Positions 15,568 to 24,332 of a stretch of 64,000 nt of DNA are shown here, piece by piece. The translations under genes and the position numbers were made by a program. Source of the DNA: an uncultured Litoreibacter sp. (GTDB lineage Bacteria; Pseudomonadota; Alphaproteobacteria; Rhodobacterales; Rhodobacteraceae); contig CANLUY010000001.1 of the NCBI GenBank assembly GCA_947494435.1, positions 1,106,001 through 1,170,000 on the forward strand, in the 5' to 3' direction. Each line of letters starts with the position of its first letter. The first letter of the stretch is position 1. A model generated the notes under the pieces. It saw nothing but the letters and a program-made list of their open reading frames with translations, ran no database searches and was not told where the DNA came from.

Positions 15568-18335
15568 CTATCCATAATTAACGTCGTGGCGCGTAAATGC
15601 AGATTGGCCTGCGCCTCAGCAATCTTGAAATTTGATTCAATCGTCTCCGAGCGCGCATCGTAGTCTTCTTCAGACATGGTTTCCAAGGCGCGTTCAATGT
15701 CTGCAGCAGTGTCACAAATGATCAAGCCCTTCGGGTCAAAATGCTCGGCGATATCGGGTGCGCCCCAATAAATTGGCACTGTTCGACAAAGCGCTGCATC
15801 AATCATCTTCTCAGTGTAATATCCGTGTTCTTGGACGTTTTCGATCACAACGGAGTAGCGGTAAGGCAACAGCCCATCTGACTTATTGTCGAATGGTTTA
15901 TAACCGCGGCCCATAACCTCCACATCCAAGTTGTTCTCTCGTATTTTTTCGACAATCGCATGTCGCAGCTTGTGACCTTCCAAATCACGCTTTTCGGACG
16001 CAATGAGCGATGCCATCTGTGTTTTGGGTGCAGGATGAGCGGGCCAGGTCGGCAGCCATGTTGAAGTCGGCGCCAACTGCAGGGCGTTCGGTATCTCGCC
16101 AAGCAATTGCGCGCTGTGCGTCAAGATACGGTGAAACCGGTGATGAAACTTCTTAGCGAGTTTTAGATGTTGTCCGTGAATCGCGTCAGGTTCCAAAATC
16201 ATGACTGATAGCTTCGGTTGCAGTTGCGGTCGGGGCTGCCAATAGACCTGCTTGCGCGAATAGATCAGCAGATGATCGAAGTCTTCCATATCCGCGATAG
16301 TCCCCGACGAAAGCCTTTCCGGACGGCCATGGGGCCAATCCAGCTTATCCAGCGAGATGTTGCGAAGCGTAAACCGTGGCCGAATGAGATATGGCACCAC
16401 TGCTATAGCAGGTTTGGGTTGCGCGACTGGAAAGCGTTTACGCGAGCGTTCGACCGGCTGCGCAGCTTCACCCGATTGCAGACTGTGCAAATTCGCGTAA
16501 ATTCCACCCTTCTCAAGAAGCTCCTCATGTGTGCCTGTTTCTGCCAATTGCCCTTGGTCCAGAACAGCAATTTGATCGGCATTGCGTATGGTAGAGAGGC
16601 GGTGCGCGATGATAAGTGTGGTGCGGCCCTTCGACAGTTCATCAAGTGCTGTCTGAACGACTTTCTCAGACTCCGCATCCAATGCTGAGGTCGCTTCATC
16701 CAAAAGTAAAATTGGGGTGTCCCTTAGCAGTGCCCGTGCAATTGCAACGCGCTGCCTTTGGCCCCCAGACAAATTCGAACCGCGAGGTCCAACTTCTGTG
16801 TCCAACCCTTGGGGCAAGCTCTCCAGAAAATTTGTAACATTTGCAGCTTTCAAAACCTCAGCCAGTTGTGCGTCCGTGACATCTGTACGGCCCAACAGAA
16901 TATTTTCGCGCAGCGTTTCATCGAACAGAAGTGCATCTTGAGAAACGACCGAAAACATTGAGCGCAAGTCATTTAGTTTTAAGCGCGTGATGTCTGTTCC
17001 GCCGATCTCAATCTTCGCTGACTGCGCATCAATCAGTCGCGTGAGGACGTTGAATACCGTACTTTTGCCAGCGCCGGATTGTCCGACTAATGCAGTCGTG
17101 GTGCCTTGCGGAACAGTTAGGTTCAGGGATTTGAGGACAGGTAATTCACCATAGGACAAGCTAACGTTTGAGAATGTAACACCGCTTTCTGTTGGTACTG
17201 CTGCACCTGTTTCTGCGGTGTCCTTCACTTCCGGTTTCGTATCCATTAGCCCAAAAATACGAGCAAGACTGGCCTGCATAACTTGCCAATATCCTGCGAC
17301 GTCCGCGAGCCGGCGCAAAGGTTGGAACGCGAGTGACATCGCGGCGAAGAAAGACATGAACTGGCCTACCGTCTTCTCGCCGGACGCGATTTCCGGGCCT
17401 CCATATAGAAGCACGCAGAAAAATCCAAAACCAACTGCAATGTCGACAAGGCCAGGAACTGTGGCTTGACCCGCCACTGTCTTAACGGTTGAGCGAACCC
17501 AGTCATCTGACAGCTTCATGAAGCGCCTACGCTGGTATCCTTCCATCCGGTTCAATTTGATGGGTGTAATGCCATGAAATATTTCGTCTAGCCGTGTTGT
17601 CCTCTTACCCGCAATCTCACGGAGGAGGTGGCTTTTTCTACGAATGTAGCGTTGGACCAGAATAGATGGCAGTAACAATATCGGTGCGCCAATTACCGCA
17701 ACTGCAGCCCATTTCCAGTCAATGGAAATAGCGACGACCATTAGCGAAATGAGTGAAATTAGATCACGTCCGGCGCCCGTTATTATTATGCTCCACAGGC
17801 TTTGAATGGAGATTACATCGCCTTGGACACGTTCAATCAGAGCGCCTGGAGATGTTCGAGAATGAAACCCATTATCCAGATCAAGGGTATGGCCAAGAAG
17901 ATCACCTTGGAGCTCAGTCGATGCGATATGTGACGTACGTGTCATCAAAACGCGTTGTCCTAGCCCGGAGAAGGCACGGGCAACAAACAGAGCAAAAATG
18001 CCGATCGCGACGAGGAACGCCATATCGGATTGTCCGTCGACAAAGACCACGTCGAACATAGGTTGGAGCATGTAGCTCAATAAACCTAACGTACTGCCTT
18101 CGATTATCATCAAGACGAATGCAAAACCAATCCAACCGGCGTGTTTGCGCAGATATCCTGTCCAAAGTCGGCCAAAAAGCTGGCGCGGTGGTTGCGACGA
18201 GACAATATTTGCTGAATCTGCGGCCTGGTTTTGCACGGGGTTCTGCCTTCTTGCGGCGTCTTTGGCCGGATTTCTGGTCACATTTAGCGTGAAACGGCGC
18301 ATTGCGGCAAGCCAGCATGGGTTTGGGTCTTTCAC
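15564..18335 (-). CDS. MsbA-like ABC exporter fused to a GT10-like glycosyltransferase
   Basis: A 923-residue protein in one unbroken frame. Residues about 50-360 form an ABC exporter membrane domain (segments near 68-90, 105-125, 185-225, 295-340). Residues 385-620 form the ATPase, with Walker A GQSGAGKST at 418-426, LSGGQ at 522-526, Walker B with DEATSALD at 546-553, and H578. After a linker (621-641) a further 280 residues resemble a complete LPS glycosyltransferase: LSVMILEPDAIHG, ASLIASEKRDLEGHKLR and the GT10 motif VVIENVQEHGYYTEKMIDA with VPIYWG at 853-858. This would tie lipid-linked glycan flipping to a cytoplasmic sugar transfer. The start is GTG 18335 or ATG 18302. The neighbouring glycosyltransferases support an LPS role. 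Confidence 0.82.
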   Translation of the reverse strand: MKDPNPCWLAAMRRFTLNVTRNPAKDAARRQNPVQNQAADSANIVSSQPPRQLFGRLWTGYLRKHAGWIGFAFVLMIIEGSTLGLLSYMLQPMFDVVFVDGQSDMAFLVAIGIFALFVARAFSGLGQRVLMTRTSHIASTELQGDLLGHTLDLDNGFHSRTSPGALIERVQGDVISIQSLWSIIITGAGRDLISLISLMVVAISIDWKWAAVAVIGAPILLLPSILVQRYIRRKSHLLREIAGKRTTRLDEIFHGITPIKLNRMEGYQRRRFMKLSDDWVRSTVKTVAGQATVPGLVDIAVGFGFFCVLLYGGPEIASGEKTVGQFMSFFAAMSLAFQPLRRLADVAGYWQVMQASLARIFGLMDTKPEVKDTAETGAAVPTESGVTFSNVSLSYGELPVLKSLNLTVPQGTTTALVGQSGAGKSTVFNVLTRLIDAQSAKIEIGGTDITRLKLNDLRSMFSVVSQDALLFDETLRENILLGRTDVTDAQLAEVLKAANVTNFLESLPQGLDTEVGPRGSNLSGGQRQRVAIARALLRDTPILLLDEATSALDAESEKVVQTALDELSKGRTTLIIAHRLSTIRNADQIAVLDQGQLAETGTHEELLEKGGIYANLHSLQSGEAAQPVERSRKRFPVAQPKPAIAVVPYLIRPRFTLRNISLDKLDWPHGRPERLSSGTIADMEDFDHLLIYSRKQVYWQPRPQLQPKLSVMILEPDAIHGQHLKLAKKFHHRFHRILTHSAQLLGEIPNALQLAPTSTWLPTWPAHPAPKTQMASLIASEKRDLEGHKLRHAIVEKIRENNLDVEVMGRGYKPFDNKSDGLLPYRYSVVIENVQEHGYYTEKMIDAALCRTVPIYWGAPDIAEHFDPKGLIICDTAADIERALETMSEEDYDARSETIESNFKIAEAQANLHLRATTLIMDS

Positions 18336-18405
18336 CTGCTCTCACATGGGGGTATGCAGCCGCGTCCGCAAGGACTCAACTGTAACGCAAAGGACCCTTA
18401 GGATC

Positions 18406-19428
18406 ATGGGCTATAAAATCGCCGTCGTTGGTGCCACAGGCAATGTGGGCCGCGAAATGCTGAACATTCTGGCTGAACGCCAGTTTCCCGTAGATGAGTT
18501 GGCCGCGCTCGCGTCGCGCCGTTCGCTCGGAACAGAAGTTAGCTTTGGTGATACGACGCTTACGACGAAGGACCTTGACACGTTTGACTTTGCAGGCTGG
18601 GACATGGCGCTGTTTGCGGTTGGTTCTGAAGCTACGAAGAAATATGCGCCTGCCGCAGCAAAAGCAGGGTGTGTCGTCATCGATAACTCGTCCTTGTATC
18701 GCTATGACCCTGACATTCCGTTGATCGTTCCTGAAGTTAATCCGGACGACGTGATGATGTATTCGAAGAAGAACATTATTGCGAACCCGAATTGTTCTAC
18801 GGCTCAAATGGTCGTCGCTTTGAAGCCGTTGCATGACCGCGCAAAGATCAAGCGTGTTGTCGTCAGTACTTACCAATCTGTTTCAGGTGCGGGCAAAGAC
18901 GGCATTGATGAACTGTGGGACCAGACGAAGTCGATCTACAATCCGACCGATGACAAGCCGGCGAAAAAGTTTACCAAGCAAATCGCATTTAATGTGATTC
19001 CGCATATCGATGCTTTCATGGACTCTGGCGAGACCAAGGAAGAATGGAAGATGGTGGCAGAGACGAAGAAGATCGTCGACAAAGGCATCAAAGTGACTGC
19101 AACCTGCGTGCGTGTTCCGGTTTTCGTGGGTCACTCAGAAGCAGTAAATATCGAGTTTGAAGATTTTCTCGATGAAGATGAAGCGCGTGATATTCTGCGT
19201 GAGGCGCCTGGAGTGATGGTAATCGATAAGCGCGAAGATGGCGGGTACGTCACTCCAGTTGAGTGTGTCGGTGATTTTGCGACCTTTGTTTCGCGTATCC
19301 GTCAGGACTCGACGATTGAGAACGGCCTGAACCTTTGGTGCGTCTCTGACAACCTGCGCAAAGGTGCCGCGCTCAACGCTGTTCAAATCGCGGAGCTTCT
19401 AGGCAATCGGGTTTTGAAGAAGGGCTGA
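18406..19428 (+). CDS. asd: aspartate-semialdehyde dehydrogenase
   Basis: A 340-residue cytoplasmic enzyme that reduces aspartyl phosphate to aspartate semialdehyde with NADPH, feeding lysine, diaminopimelate, threonine and methionine synthesis. The NADP-binding GATGNVGREML is at the N-terminus, the catalytic Cys lies in NPNCSTAQMVVALKPL, and the conserved VSTYQSVSGAGKDG and RVPVFVGHSEAVNIEF segments are present. ATG 18406 was chosen although the frame is open much further upstream; the upstream part antiparallels the ABC fusion gene. A strong intrinsic terminator follows the stop. Confidence 0.95.
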   Translation: MGYKIAVVGATGNVGREMLNILAERQFPVDELAALASRRSLGTEVSFGDTTLTTKDLDTFDFAGWDMALFAVGSEATKKYAPAAAKAGCVVIDNSSLYRYDPDIPLIVPEVNPDDVMMYSKKNIIANPNCSTAQMVVALKPLHDRAKIKRVVVSTYQSVSGAGKDGIDELWDQTKSIYNPTDDKPAKKFTKQIAFNVIPHIDAFMDSGETKEEWKMVAETKKIVDKGIKVTATCVRVPVFVGHSEAVNIEFEDFLDEDEARDILREAPGVMVIDKREDGGYVTPVECVGDFATFVSRIRQDSTIENGLNLWCVSDNLRKGAALNAVQIAELLGNRVLKKG

Positions 19429-19455
19429 TTGGTTAGGCGCATTCAGGAAGAATTG

Positions 19456-19489
19456 GGCCCCGGACTTATGCAGTCTGGGGCCTTTTTTG
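19456..19489 (+). terminator. intrinsic terminator of asd
   Basis: An 11-bp stem (19456-19466 with 19472-19482, one G-U pair) with a five-base loop is followed by six T at 19483-19488. It begins 27 bases after the asd stop, and the gene on the other side converges, so this ends the asd transcript. Confidence 0.9.
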
Positions 19490-19499
19490 TTGGTTGGCG

Positions 19500-20213
19500 T
19501 TACCCGAAGTCGTCGTAGGGAATGTCCGGCACAGTCAAGCTTATCAGCTCGATTGCACTATCGTCGACGGCGACTTCCTCGACGTTGGGTGCCAGCTGTT
19601 CTGCGCTGTTGGGAGCGGCAGTCATATCCATGTCTGCCAACAATGCATCTTCCGCGTCCGGGTTGATTGTGAAATCAAACTTGTCATCCGCAATGGGGGA
19701 CGTCACGCCGATATTGAACAGGCTTTGAACAGCACCTGTCACGGCGACACCCGCAATTTCTAATAATTCGATGGTGTAATTATGTTCCGTATCCCCGCCA
19801 TTGATAGTGGAAAACAGCGCTTGTTCTAACAATTGGTTTGTTTGCTCTGCATCGGATAAGTCCGGTAATGCGTCTTTGCTGACTGAGAAGACCATATCCC
19901 GCCAGCCATCGCCGTCTGAAAAGCTAAGATTGAACACCTGCTTATTGTCAGGCCCTTCTTGGGATGACCATTTCACATCGAACATCTCGATCAAATTGGG
20001 CAGATCGCCGTCATTTAAGTGCTGACCGTTGATCAGGATATTATAGTCACTCAGCGAAATTTCCGCAGAGTCTGGATCGTCGGACGCGTACCTATAGTCG
20101 ATTGTCGCATCGCCCAATGGCGCTACGAACTGTAATTTTGCTTCTTTGACATCGGAGACTTCATTGTCTTCACTTGTCGTAATCTCATACCCGTTGACGG
20201 TAAACGTCGCCAT
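19500..20213 (-). CDS. acidic protein of unknown function
   Basis: A 237-residue protein rich in Asp and Glu, with few Lys, Arg or Cys. It has no signal peptide and no membrane segment. The first half alternates short hydrophobic strands (MATFTVNGYEI, KLQFVAPLGDATIDYRY), suggesting a beta-rich fold; the C-terminal third is an acidic, Ala/Pro-containing stretch that may be disordered and could be a type I secretion-like tail, though no RTX nonapeptide repeats are seen. ATG 20213 was chosen because GAGGTG precedes it at good spacing. The 5' leader contains a 9-bp inverted repeat that overlaps this ribosome site. I do not recognise the family. Confidence 0.65.
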   Translation of the reverse strand: MATFTVNGYEITTSEDNEVSDVKEAKLQFVAPLGDATIDYRYASDDPDSAEISLSDYNILINGQHLNDGDLPNLIEMFDVKWSSQEGPDNKQVFNLSFSDGDGWRDMVFSVSKDALPDLSDAEQTNQLLEQALFSTINGGDTEHNYTIELLEIAGVAVTGAVQSLFNIGVTSPIADDKFDFTINPDAEDALLADMDMTAAPNSAEQLAPNVEEVAVDDSAIELISLTVPDIPYDDFG

Positions 20214-20220
20214 AACACAC

Positions 20221-20250
20221 CTCATAGACTTGACGAGACATGTCTATGAG
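20221..20250 (-). promoter_or_regulatory. inverted repeat overlapping the ribosome site of the acidic unknown gene
   Basis: CTCATAGAC at 20221-20229 and GTCTATGAG at 20242-20250 are exact reverse complements, separated by 12 bases that contain a further 8-bp palindrome (GACATGTC, 20237-20244). On the minus strand the second arm ends within the GAGGTG ribosome site of the gene starting at 20213. It could be an RNA hairpin limiting translation or a DNA operator. Confidence 0.6.
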
Positions 20251-20329
20251 CAGGCGCTTTAAGCGGAGATTAATGGTCTAGTTTATTAGCGAATGAATTT
20301 TTGTAAAATTTTCAGGGACTTGCAAACCC

Positions 20330-20977
20330 TCAAACACGTTTGAACCCTTGCTCGGTAGAGTAATGTTCCAGACTTCCCTCTCCGATATCCGTCCAAAGCC
20401 CATGTATGCTAAGGTGGCCACTTTCAATTGCGGATTTAACAAAAGGGAAACTCGCCAGATTTTCGATAGATACGAGGACCGCCTCCTTCTCTAGCGCGCG
20501 TTTGCGCTCGTCGCTGTTCGAAATATCTTTAACGCGTTCATAGCCGGGACGCAGAATATCCATCCAACGGCCAATAAAACTTGTGTTCTTTTCAAGGTGG
20601 GGAGCGTTCCCAGTGCACATTTCGTGGCACCCTTCCACGCCCCCGCAATTAGAATGACCAAGAACAAGGATATGGGCTACTTTCAGGTTGGTCACCGCGT
20701 ATTCTACCGCAGCTGAGGTGCCGTGGTGATCGCCGTCGGGTGCATAGGGTGGGACGAGGCTGGCAATATTTCGGTGAATGAAAAACTCACCCTGTTCCGC
20801 CCCGAAGATTGAAGTGACGTGAACTCTGCTATCACAGCATGAAATGACCATTGCCCGTGGGTTTTGACCTTCTTCTGCCAAATGGCGATACCACGGTTCA
20901 TTCTCGGTATATGTTGTGGCCTTCCAACCTTGATACCGCTGGATCAGGTAGTTTGGTAATGGTTTTGCATCGATCAT
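20330..20977 (-). CDS. beta-class carbonic anhydrase
   Basis: A 215-residue zinc enzyme that interconverts CO2 and bicarbonate in the cytoplasm. The zinc site is complete: Cys47 with the Asp49-Arg51 dyad in CCDSR, and His108/Cys111 in GHSNCGG. The segment GEFFIHRNIASLVPP is typical of the Can/CynT group. AGGTGACCT precedes the ATG. It is transcribed alone, with 152 bases to the divergent gene at 21130. Confidence 0.95.
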   Translation of the reverse strand: MIDAKPLPNYLIQRYQGWKATTYTENEPWYRHLAEEGQNPRAMVISCCDSRVHVTSIFGAEQGEFFIHRNIASLVPPYAPDGDHHGTSAAVEYAVTNLKVAHILVLGHSNCGGVEGCHEMCTGNAPHLEKNTSFIGRWMDILRPGYERVKDISNSDERKRALEKEAVLVSIENLASFPFVKSAIESGHLSIHGLWTDIGEGSLEHYSTEQGFKRV

Positions 20978-21129
20978 AGGTCACCTGAAGTTCCACAGTT
21001 TCACGTGTAGCTACGTAAGAATTGAACGGAATTCGAGATATATTTGGCCTCGCAGGCAACACTTTCTTCACGTCGTGCTTCCAAGACCGCAGTTATAAAA
21101 GCGTTGGGGCGTGAAAAGGGGAATGCGGG

Positions 21130-21507
21130 ATGCATCCATTGGAATTGAAATTTGCAGAACACGCGACGGTCGATAGCGACCGCTTGGTGGAGCTGTGTGT
21201 CAGTATGGGGGAGTCTCGTGCGGAGGAAGTAATCTCAACTTCAATCGAACAGCTTTGGAGCTGCCTTGAAGAGCTTCGTATCGCATATGGCCATCAGCAA
21301 TTACCAAAGATAGCTGAGCTTGGAGCCAAGATGGCAGAGATTGCGGAAAATCTGGGGCTATCACTTTTTGCCAAAGTTTCGCGTGATGTGACCTATTGCG
21401 CGCGGCGCAATGATGGGCCTTCGCTGAGCGCTTGTATGTGCAGACTGCATCGGTTGGCTGACAATACAATCAACTCGGTATGGGATTTGTGCGACATCAG
21501 AGGCTAG
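21130..21507 (+). CDS. helical protein of unknown function
   Basis: A 125-residue soluble protein that appears mostly helical: long amphipathic stretches at about residues 18-52 and 58-78, then a Cys-containing C-terminal helix region (CARRNDGPSLSACMCRLHRLADN). The size and pattern recall a four-helix bundle such as a phosphotransfer or adaptor domain, but no phosphoacceptor His in an HxxKG context is present. An AAGGGG ribosome site precedes the ATG. It stands alone, upstream of the aminopeptidase gene. The family is not recognised. Confidence 0.65.
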   Translation: MHPLELKFAEHATVDSDRLVELCVSMGESRAEEVISTSIEQLWSCLEELRIAYGHQQLPKIAELGAKMAEIAENLGLSLFAKVSRDVTYCARRNDGPSLSACMCRLHRLADNTINSVWDLCDIRG

Positions 21508-21578
21508 GGTTTGCAACAGTGCTTGCGCCATGAGGTTTGCCAGCTAAGTTCATGCGGCACGCCGACAGGACACCTGAC

Positions 21579-22961
21579 ATGCTCACTTTTGCCGACCCAA
21601 CCAATGACGCTACCCCCCTTCATATCCTCTCGCCAGACGCTGTTGAACCTTGGCTGAACGAAAAACCGGAGCACGTCGCCAATTGGGTGCGGCGTGTTGG
21701 CTTTCGTGGAAACGCATCTGAAACATGCGTTGTACCGGATCAAAACGGTGAAATTTCGTGCGCCCTTGTCGGGGTCGGAACCGAAACGGCGCAAAGGCGT
21801 GGCCGCTTCTTGCTTGCCGCTGCCGCAGCCTCTTTGCCGAGCGGGACGTATGACATCGTTACCTCCCATGAAGATCACGAGTTGAACGAGCACGCTCTTG
21901 GCTGGCTTTTGTCCCAGTATAGTTTCGAAACTTATCGGAAAAACCCGCCACATGGTGCACGACTTGTATGTCCAAACGGCTTGGACAAGTCACGTATTGA
22001 ACATATCGCAGCAGGGGAGGCGCTGACGCGCGACCTTATAAACACTCCCGCAGGCGATATGGGGCCGGATGCTTTAGAGCGTGCCGCACGCGAGCTTGCA
22101 GACTTACATAGCGCAGACATGCGTGTGGTTGTCGGTGAGGAGCTTTTGAACGAGAACTTCCCGATGATACATGCCGTTGGTCGTGCAGCCGCACAACCGC
22201 CGCGCCTTATTGACTTAAATTGGGGCACTTCCGGGCCAACGCTTGTGTTGGTTGGTAAAGGCGTTTGTTTCGATACAGGTGGATTGAATATTAAGCCGGC
22301 CTCTTCGATGGGCTTGATGAAAAAGGACATGGGCGGCTCTGCCGCTGTCCTTGGCCTTGCTCATATGATCATGGCGACCAATATGAACGTTCAGTTGAGG
22401 GTTTTGATCCCAGCGGTGGAAAATTCAATCTCATCCAATGCGTTCCGTCCTCAAGACATCCTGACATCTCGCAAAGGATTGACGGTCGAAATAAACAATA
22501 CCGATGCCGAAGGTCGTTTGGTCTTGGCGGATGCTTTGGCTTTGGCGGACGAGACACCACCCGAACTTATGATTTGCATGGCAACCCTTACCGGCGCGGC
22601 GCGAGTTGCCGTTGGTCCGGACCTTGCCCCTTTCTACAGTGATGATGAGGGTTTCGCAGCGACACTGGCGCAGACCGCGCGAGATGTCTGCGACCCGGTC
22701 TGGCGCATGCCGTTTCATAACCCATACGAGACAATGATTGAGCCAGGCATTGCAGATCTTGATAATGCTCCAAAAGGTGGCTTTGCAGGCTCTATCACTG
22801 CAGCACTTTTCCTGCGTCGCTTTGTTGAACAAACAGAACGGTTCGCACATTTTGATATCTATGGATGGCAACCGACAGCGGCACCCGCCAGACCGAAGGG
22901 TGGTGTCGGGCAAGGAACACGCGCGATATTTGAAGCTCTTCCAAAGGTCTTGGGCTTGTGA
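21579..22961 (+). CDS. leucyl aminopeptidase family protein (M17)
   Basis: A 460-residue cytosolic metallo-aminopeptidase that removes N-terminal residues from peptides. The M17 signature NTDAEGRLVLADAL is present, as are the metal and catalytic segments LVGKGVCFDTGGLNIKP and MKKDMGGSAAVLG. ATG 21579 was chosen over two upstream in-frame ATGs because AGGA lies eight bases before it. The gene overlaps the NlpC/P60 gene by four bases (GTGA), a pairing that suggests joint turnover of murein-derived or other peptides. It is shorter than PepA, as is usual for this subgroup. Confidence 0.9.
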   Translation: MLTFADPTNDATPLHILSPDAVEPWLNEKPEHVANWVRRVGFRGNASETCVVPDQNGEISCALVGVGTETAQRRGRFLLAAAAASLPSGTYDIVTSHEDHELNEHALGWLLSQYSFETYRKNPPHGARLVCPNGLDKSRIEHIAAGEALTRDLINTPAGDMGPDALERAARELADLHSADMRVVVGEELLNENFPMIHAVGRAAAQPPRLIDLNWGTSGPTLVLVGKGVCFDTGGLNIKPASSMGLMKKDMGGSAAVLGLAHMIMATNMNVQLRVLIPAVENSISSNAFRPQDILTSRKGLTVEINNTDAEGRLVLADALALADETPPELMICMATLTGAARVAVGPDLAPFYSDDEGFAATLAQTARDVCDPVWRMPFHNPYETMIEPGIADLDNAPKGGFAGSITAALFLRRFVEQTERFAHFDIYGWQPTAAPARPKGGVGQGTRAIFEALPKVLGL

Positions 22962-23788
22962 TTGATCCTCGAATTACGCCAGCAAACGGGCGTGTGGCCG
23001 CCTCCTTCCTGCAAGGCGAAATTGAAGCCAAGTCTTTTGTAGAGGGCGAGATCAAACAATGCTCCGCCGCTGCTGCAGACATCGTTGGTAAACCGAACGG
23101 ACGTCGTACATCACAGTTGATCTATGGTGACCTGTTTCACGTGTTGGAAGAGCGCGCGGGTTATGCTTTTGGCCAATCCGTTACAGATGGTTATTGTGGC
23201 TACGTTCGTCTTGACCTGTTGGATACAGCCCAAGACGCGACGCATTGGGTGGCGTCTCCACAAACGCACCTCTATCCGGGCGCAAATATGAAACTTATGA
23301 CCCTCGGGGCGCTTTATTTCGCTTCTGAGGTCGCTGTTGAAAGCGCCGAGGGGACTTGGTCAAAGCTGGCAAGTGGGATGTACGTACCAAGCTCTCATCT
23401 ATTGCCGATAAACACGCGATTGAATGATCCCGTTGATGTGGCTGATCTTTTTCTGGGCACGCCATACCTTTGGGGAGGCAGCACGCGCTATGGCCTCGAT
23501 TGTTCTGGGCTCGTGCAGGTCGCTTGGCGCGCCTGCGGTCGCGACTGCCCACGTGATAGTGATATGCAAGAAGCTGAAATTGGACGACCTCTTAACCAGG
23601 ACGAGACACCAAAACGTGGTGACTTGGTCTTCTGGAAAGGCCACGTTGGTTTGGTAACAGCTCCAAACCGCTTGCTACACGCAAATGCGTTCCACATGTC
23701 GGTTGCCTATGAACCACTCGATGTTGCGATAGAACGGATAGAGGGGGCTGGCGGCGGTCCTGTGACCAGTATGAAACGGCCCGGTTAG
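22958..23788 (+). CDS. NlpC/P60 family hydrolase with N-terminal SH3-like region
   Basis: A 276-residue peptidase of the gamma-D-glutamyl-diaminopimelate endopeptidase type. The C-terminal NlpC/P60 domain has the catalytic Cys in YGLDCSGLVQVAW, the His in WKGHVGLV and a third polar residue in LLHANAFHM. The N-terminal 130 residues resemble bacterial SH3 domains (ELIYGDLFHVLEER-like segment, YCGYVRLDLL). There is no signal peptide, so it may act on recycled muropeptides in the cytoplasm together with the overlapping M17 aminopeptidase. It starts at GTG 22958 within the previous stop. Confidence 0.87.
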   Translation: MIDPRITPANGRVAASFLQGEIEAKSFVEGEIKQCSAAAADIVGKPNGRRTSQLIYGDLFHVLEERAGYAFGQSVTDGYCGYVRLDLLDTAQDATHWVASPQTHLYPGANMKLMTLGALYFASEVAVESAEGTWSKLASGMYVPSSHLLPINTRLNDPVDVADLFLGTPYLWGGSTRYGLDCSGLVQVAWRACGRDCPRDSDMQEAEIGRPLNQDETPKRGDLVFWKGHVGLVTAPNRLLHANAFHMSVAYEPLDVAIERIEGAGGGPVTSMKRPG

Positions 23789-24129
23789 TCGACGGCGCGG
23801 ATGAGCTTCTTTTCGAGAACTCGCAGGACCTGTTTGAGGTCTGCACCCCTTTTTAGAATGCGGCCATCCATACCAATCACAGAGAACTGCTGCTGTTTCG
23901 TGATCAGCTTTGGGCGTTTTTCAATCCGGTAGATCGGGTGTTCTGCGGAGCGACGGAAGATAGAAAAAACGGCGACATCTTTCAGCATTGAAATCCCATA
24001 GTCACGCCATTCTCCGGCGGCCACCATACGACCGTAGATCGTCATGATTTGCCCCAACTCCAGCCTGTGAAACGCGACCTGTTCGATTGGTTTCGCGCCC
24101 GGTTTTTGAATGGGAGTAATGTCGTTCAT
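23785..24129 (-). CDS. DUF2794 family protein
   Basis: A 114-residue basic protein found across alphaproteobacteria; the function is unknown. The core FHRLELGQIMTIYGRMVAAGEWRDYGISML followed by AVFSIFRR and IEKRPKL is the conserved DUF2794 sequence as I recall it. ATG 24129 gives the usual family length; an in-frame ATG at 24168 with an AGGG upstream is an alternative start. The last four bases overlap the end of the NlpC/P60 gene on the other strand. Confidence 0.78.
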   Translation of the reverse strand: MNDITPIQKPGAKPIEQVAFHRLELGQIMTIYGRMVAAGEWRDYGISMLKDVAVFSIFRRSAEHPIYRIEKRPKLITKQQQFSVIGMDGRILKRGADLKQVLRVLEKKLIRAVD

Positions 24130-24272
24130 GCGGATAGATTGCCCTTCGCCGATCTGCAACGCAAGCATTGCCCTGAATTTGCCGTGCTCTTAGCTAGATA
24201 CCTTCTCAATCCGCTCTTAATTGCGCCCGAATCCAGGGCCATACCCTTGTCTTGTAGCGAGTTAAGTCTCAA

Positions 24273-24316
24273 CCCGATGTGGCTTTATCAGCCCCCACCC
24301 AGATAGCCATATCGGG
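24273..24316 (-). other. long imperfect inverted repeat upstream of DUF2794 gene
   Basis: Arms 24273-24284 (CCCGATGTGGCT) and 24305-24316 (AGCCATATCGGG) pair over 12 bp with one mismatch around a 20-base G/C-rich loop. It is 144 bases upstream of the DUF2794 start, inside the 238-base gap between two leftward genes, and has no T-run on either side. It may be a structured leader or small RNA element. No known riboswitch is recognised. Confidence 0.4.
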
Positions 24317-24332
24317 CCTACAAACCTTAACG

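Noticed and set aside
16400-16480. Frameshift or missed stop splitting the ABC-glycosyltransferase fusion
   Set aside because: The frame reads through the linker with normal codons and both halves are intact in the same frame.
18145-18405. N-terminal extension of asd
   Set aside because: The open frame upstream of 18406 overlaps the divergent ABC fusion gene, and the Rossmann fold begins right at the ATG.
20978-21129. GTAGCTAC palindrome (20-bp region near 21010) as an operator
   Set aside because: Only an 8-bp core and no second copy; too short to support.
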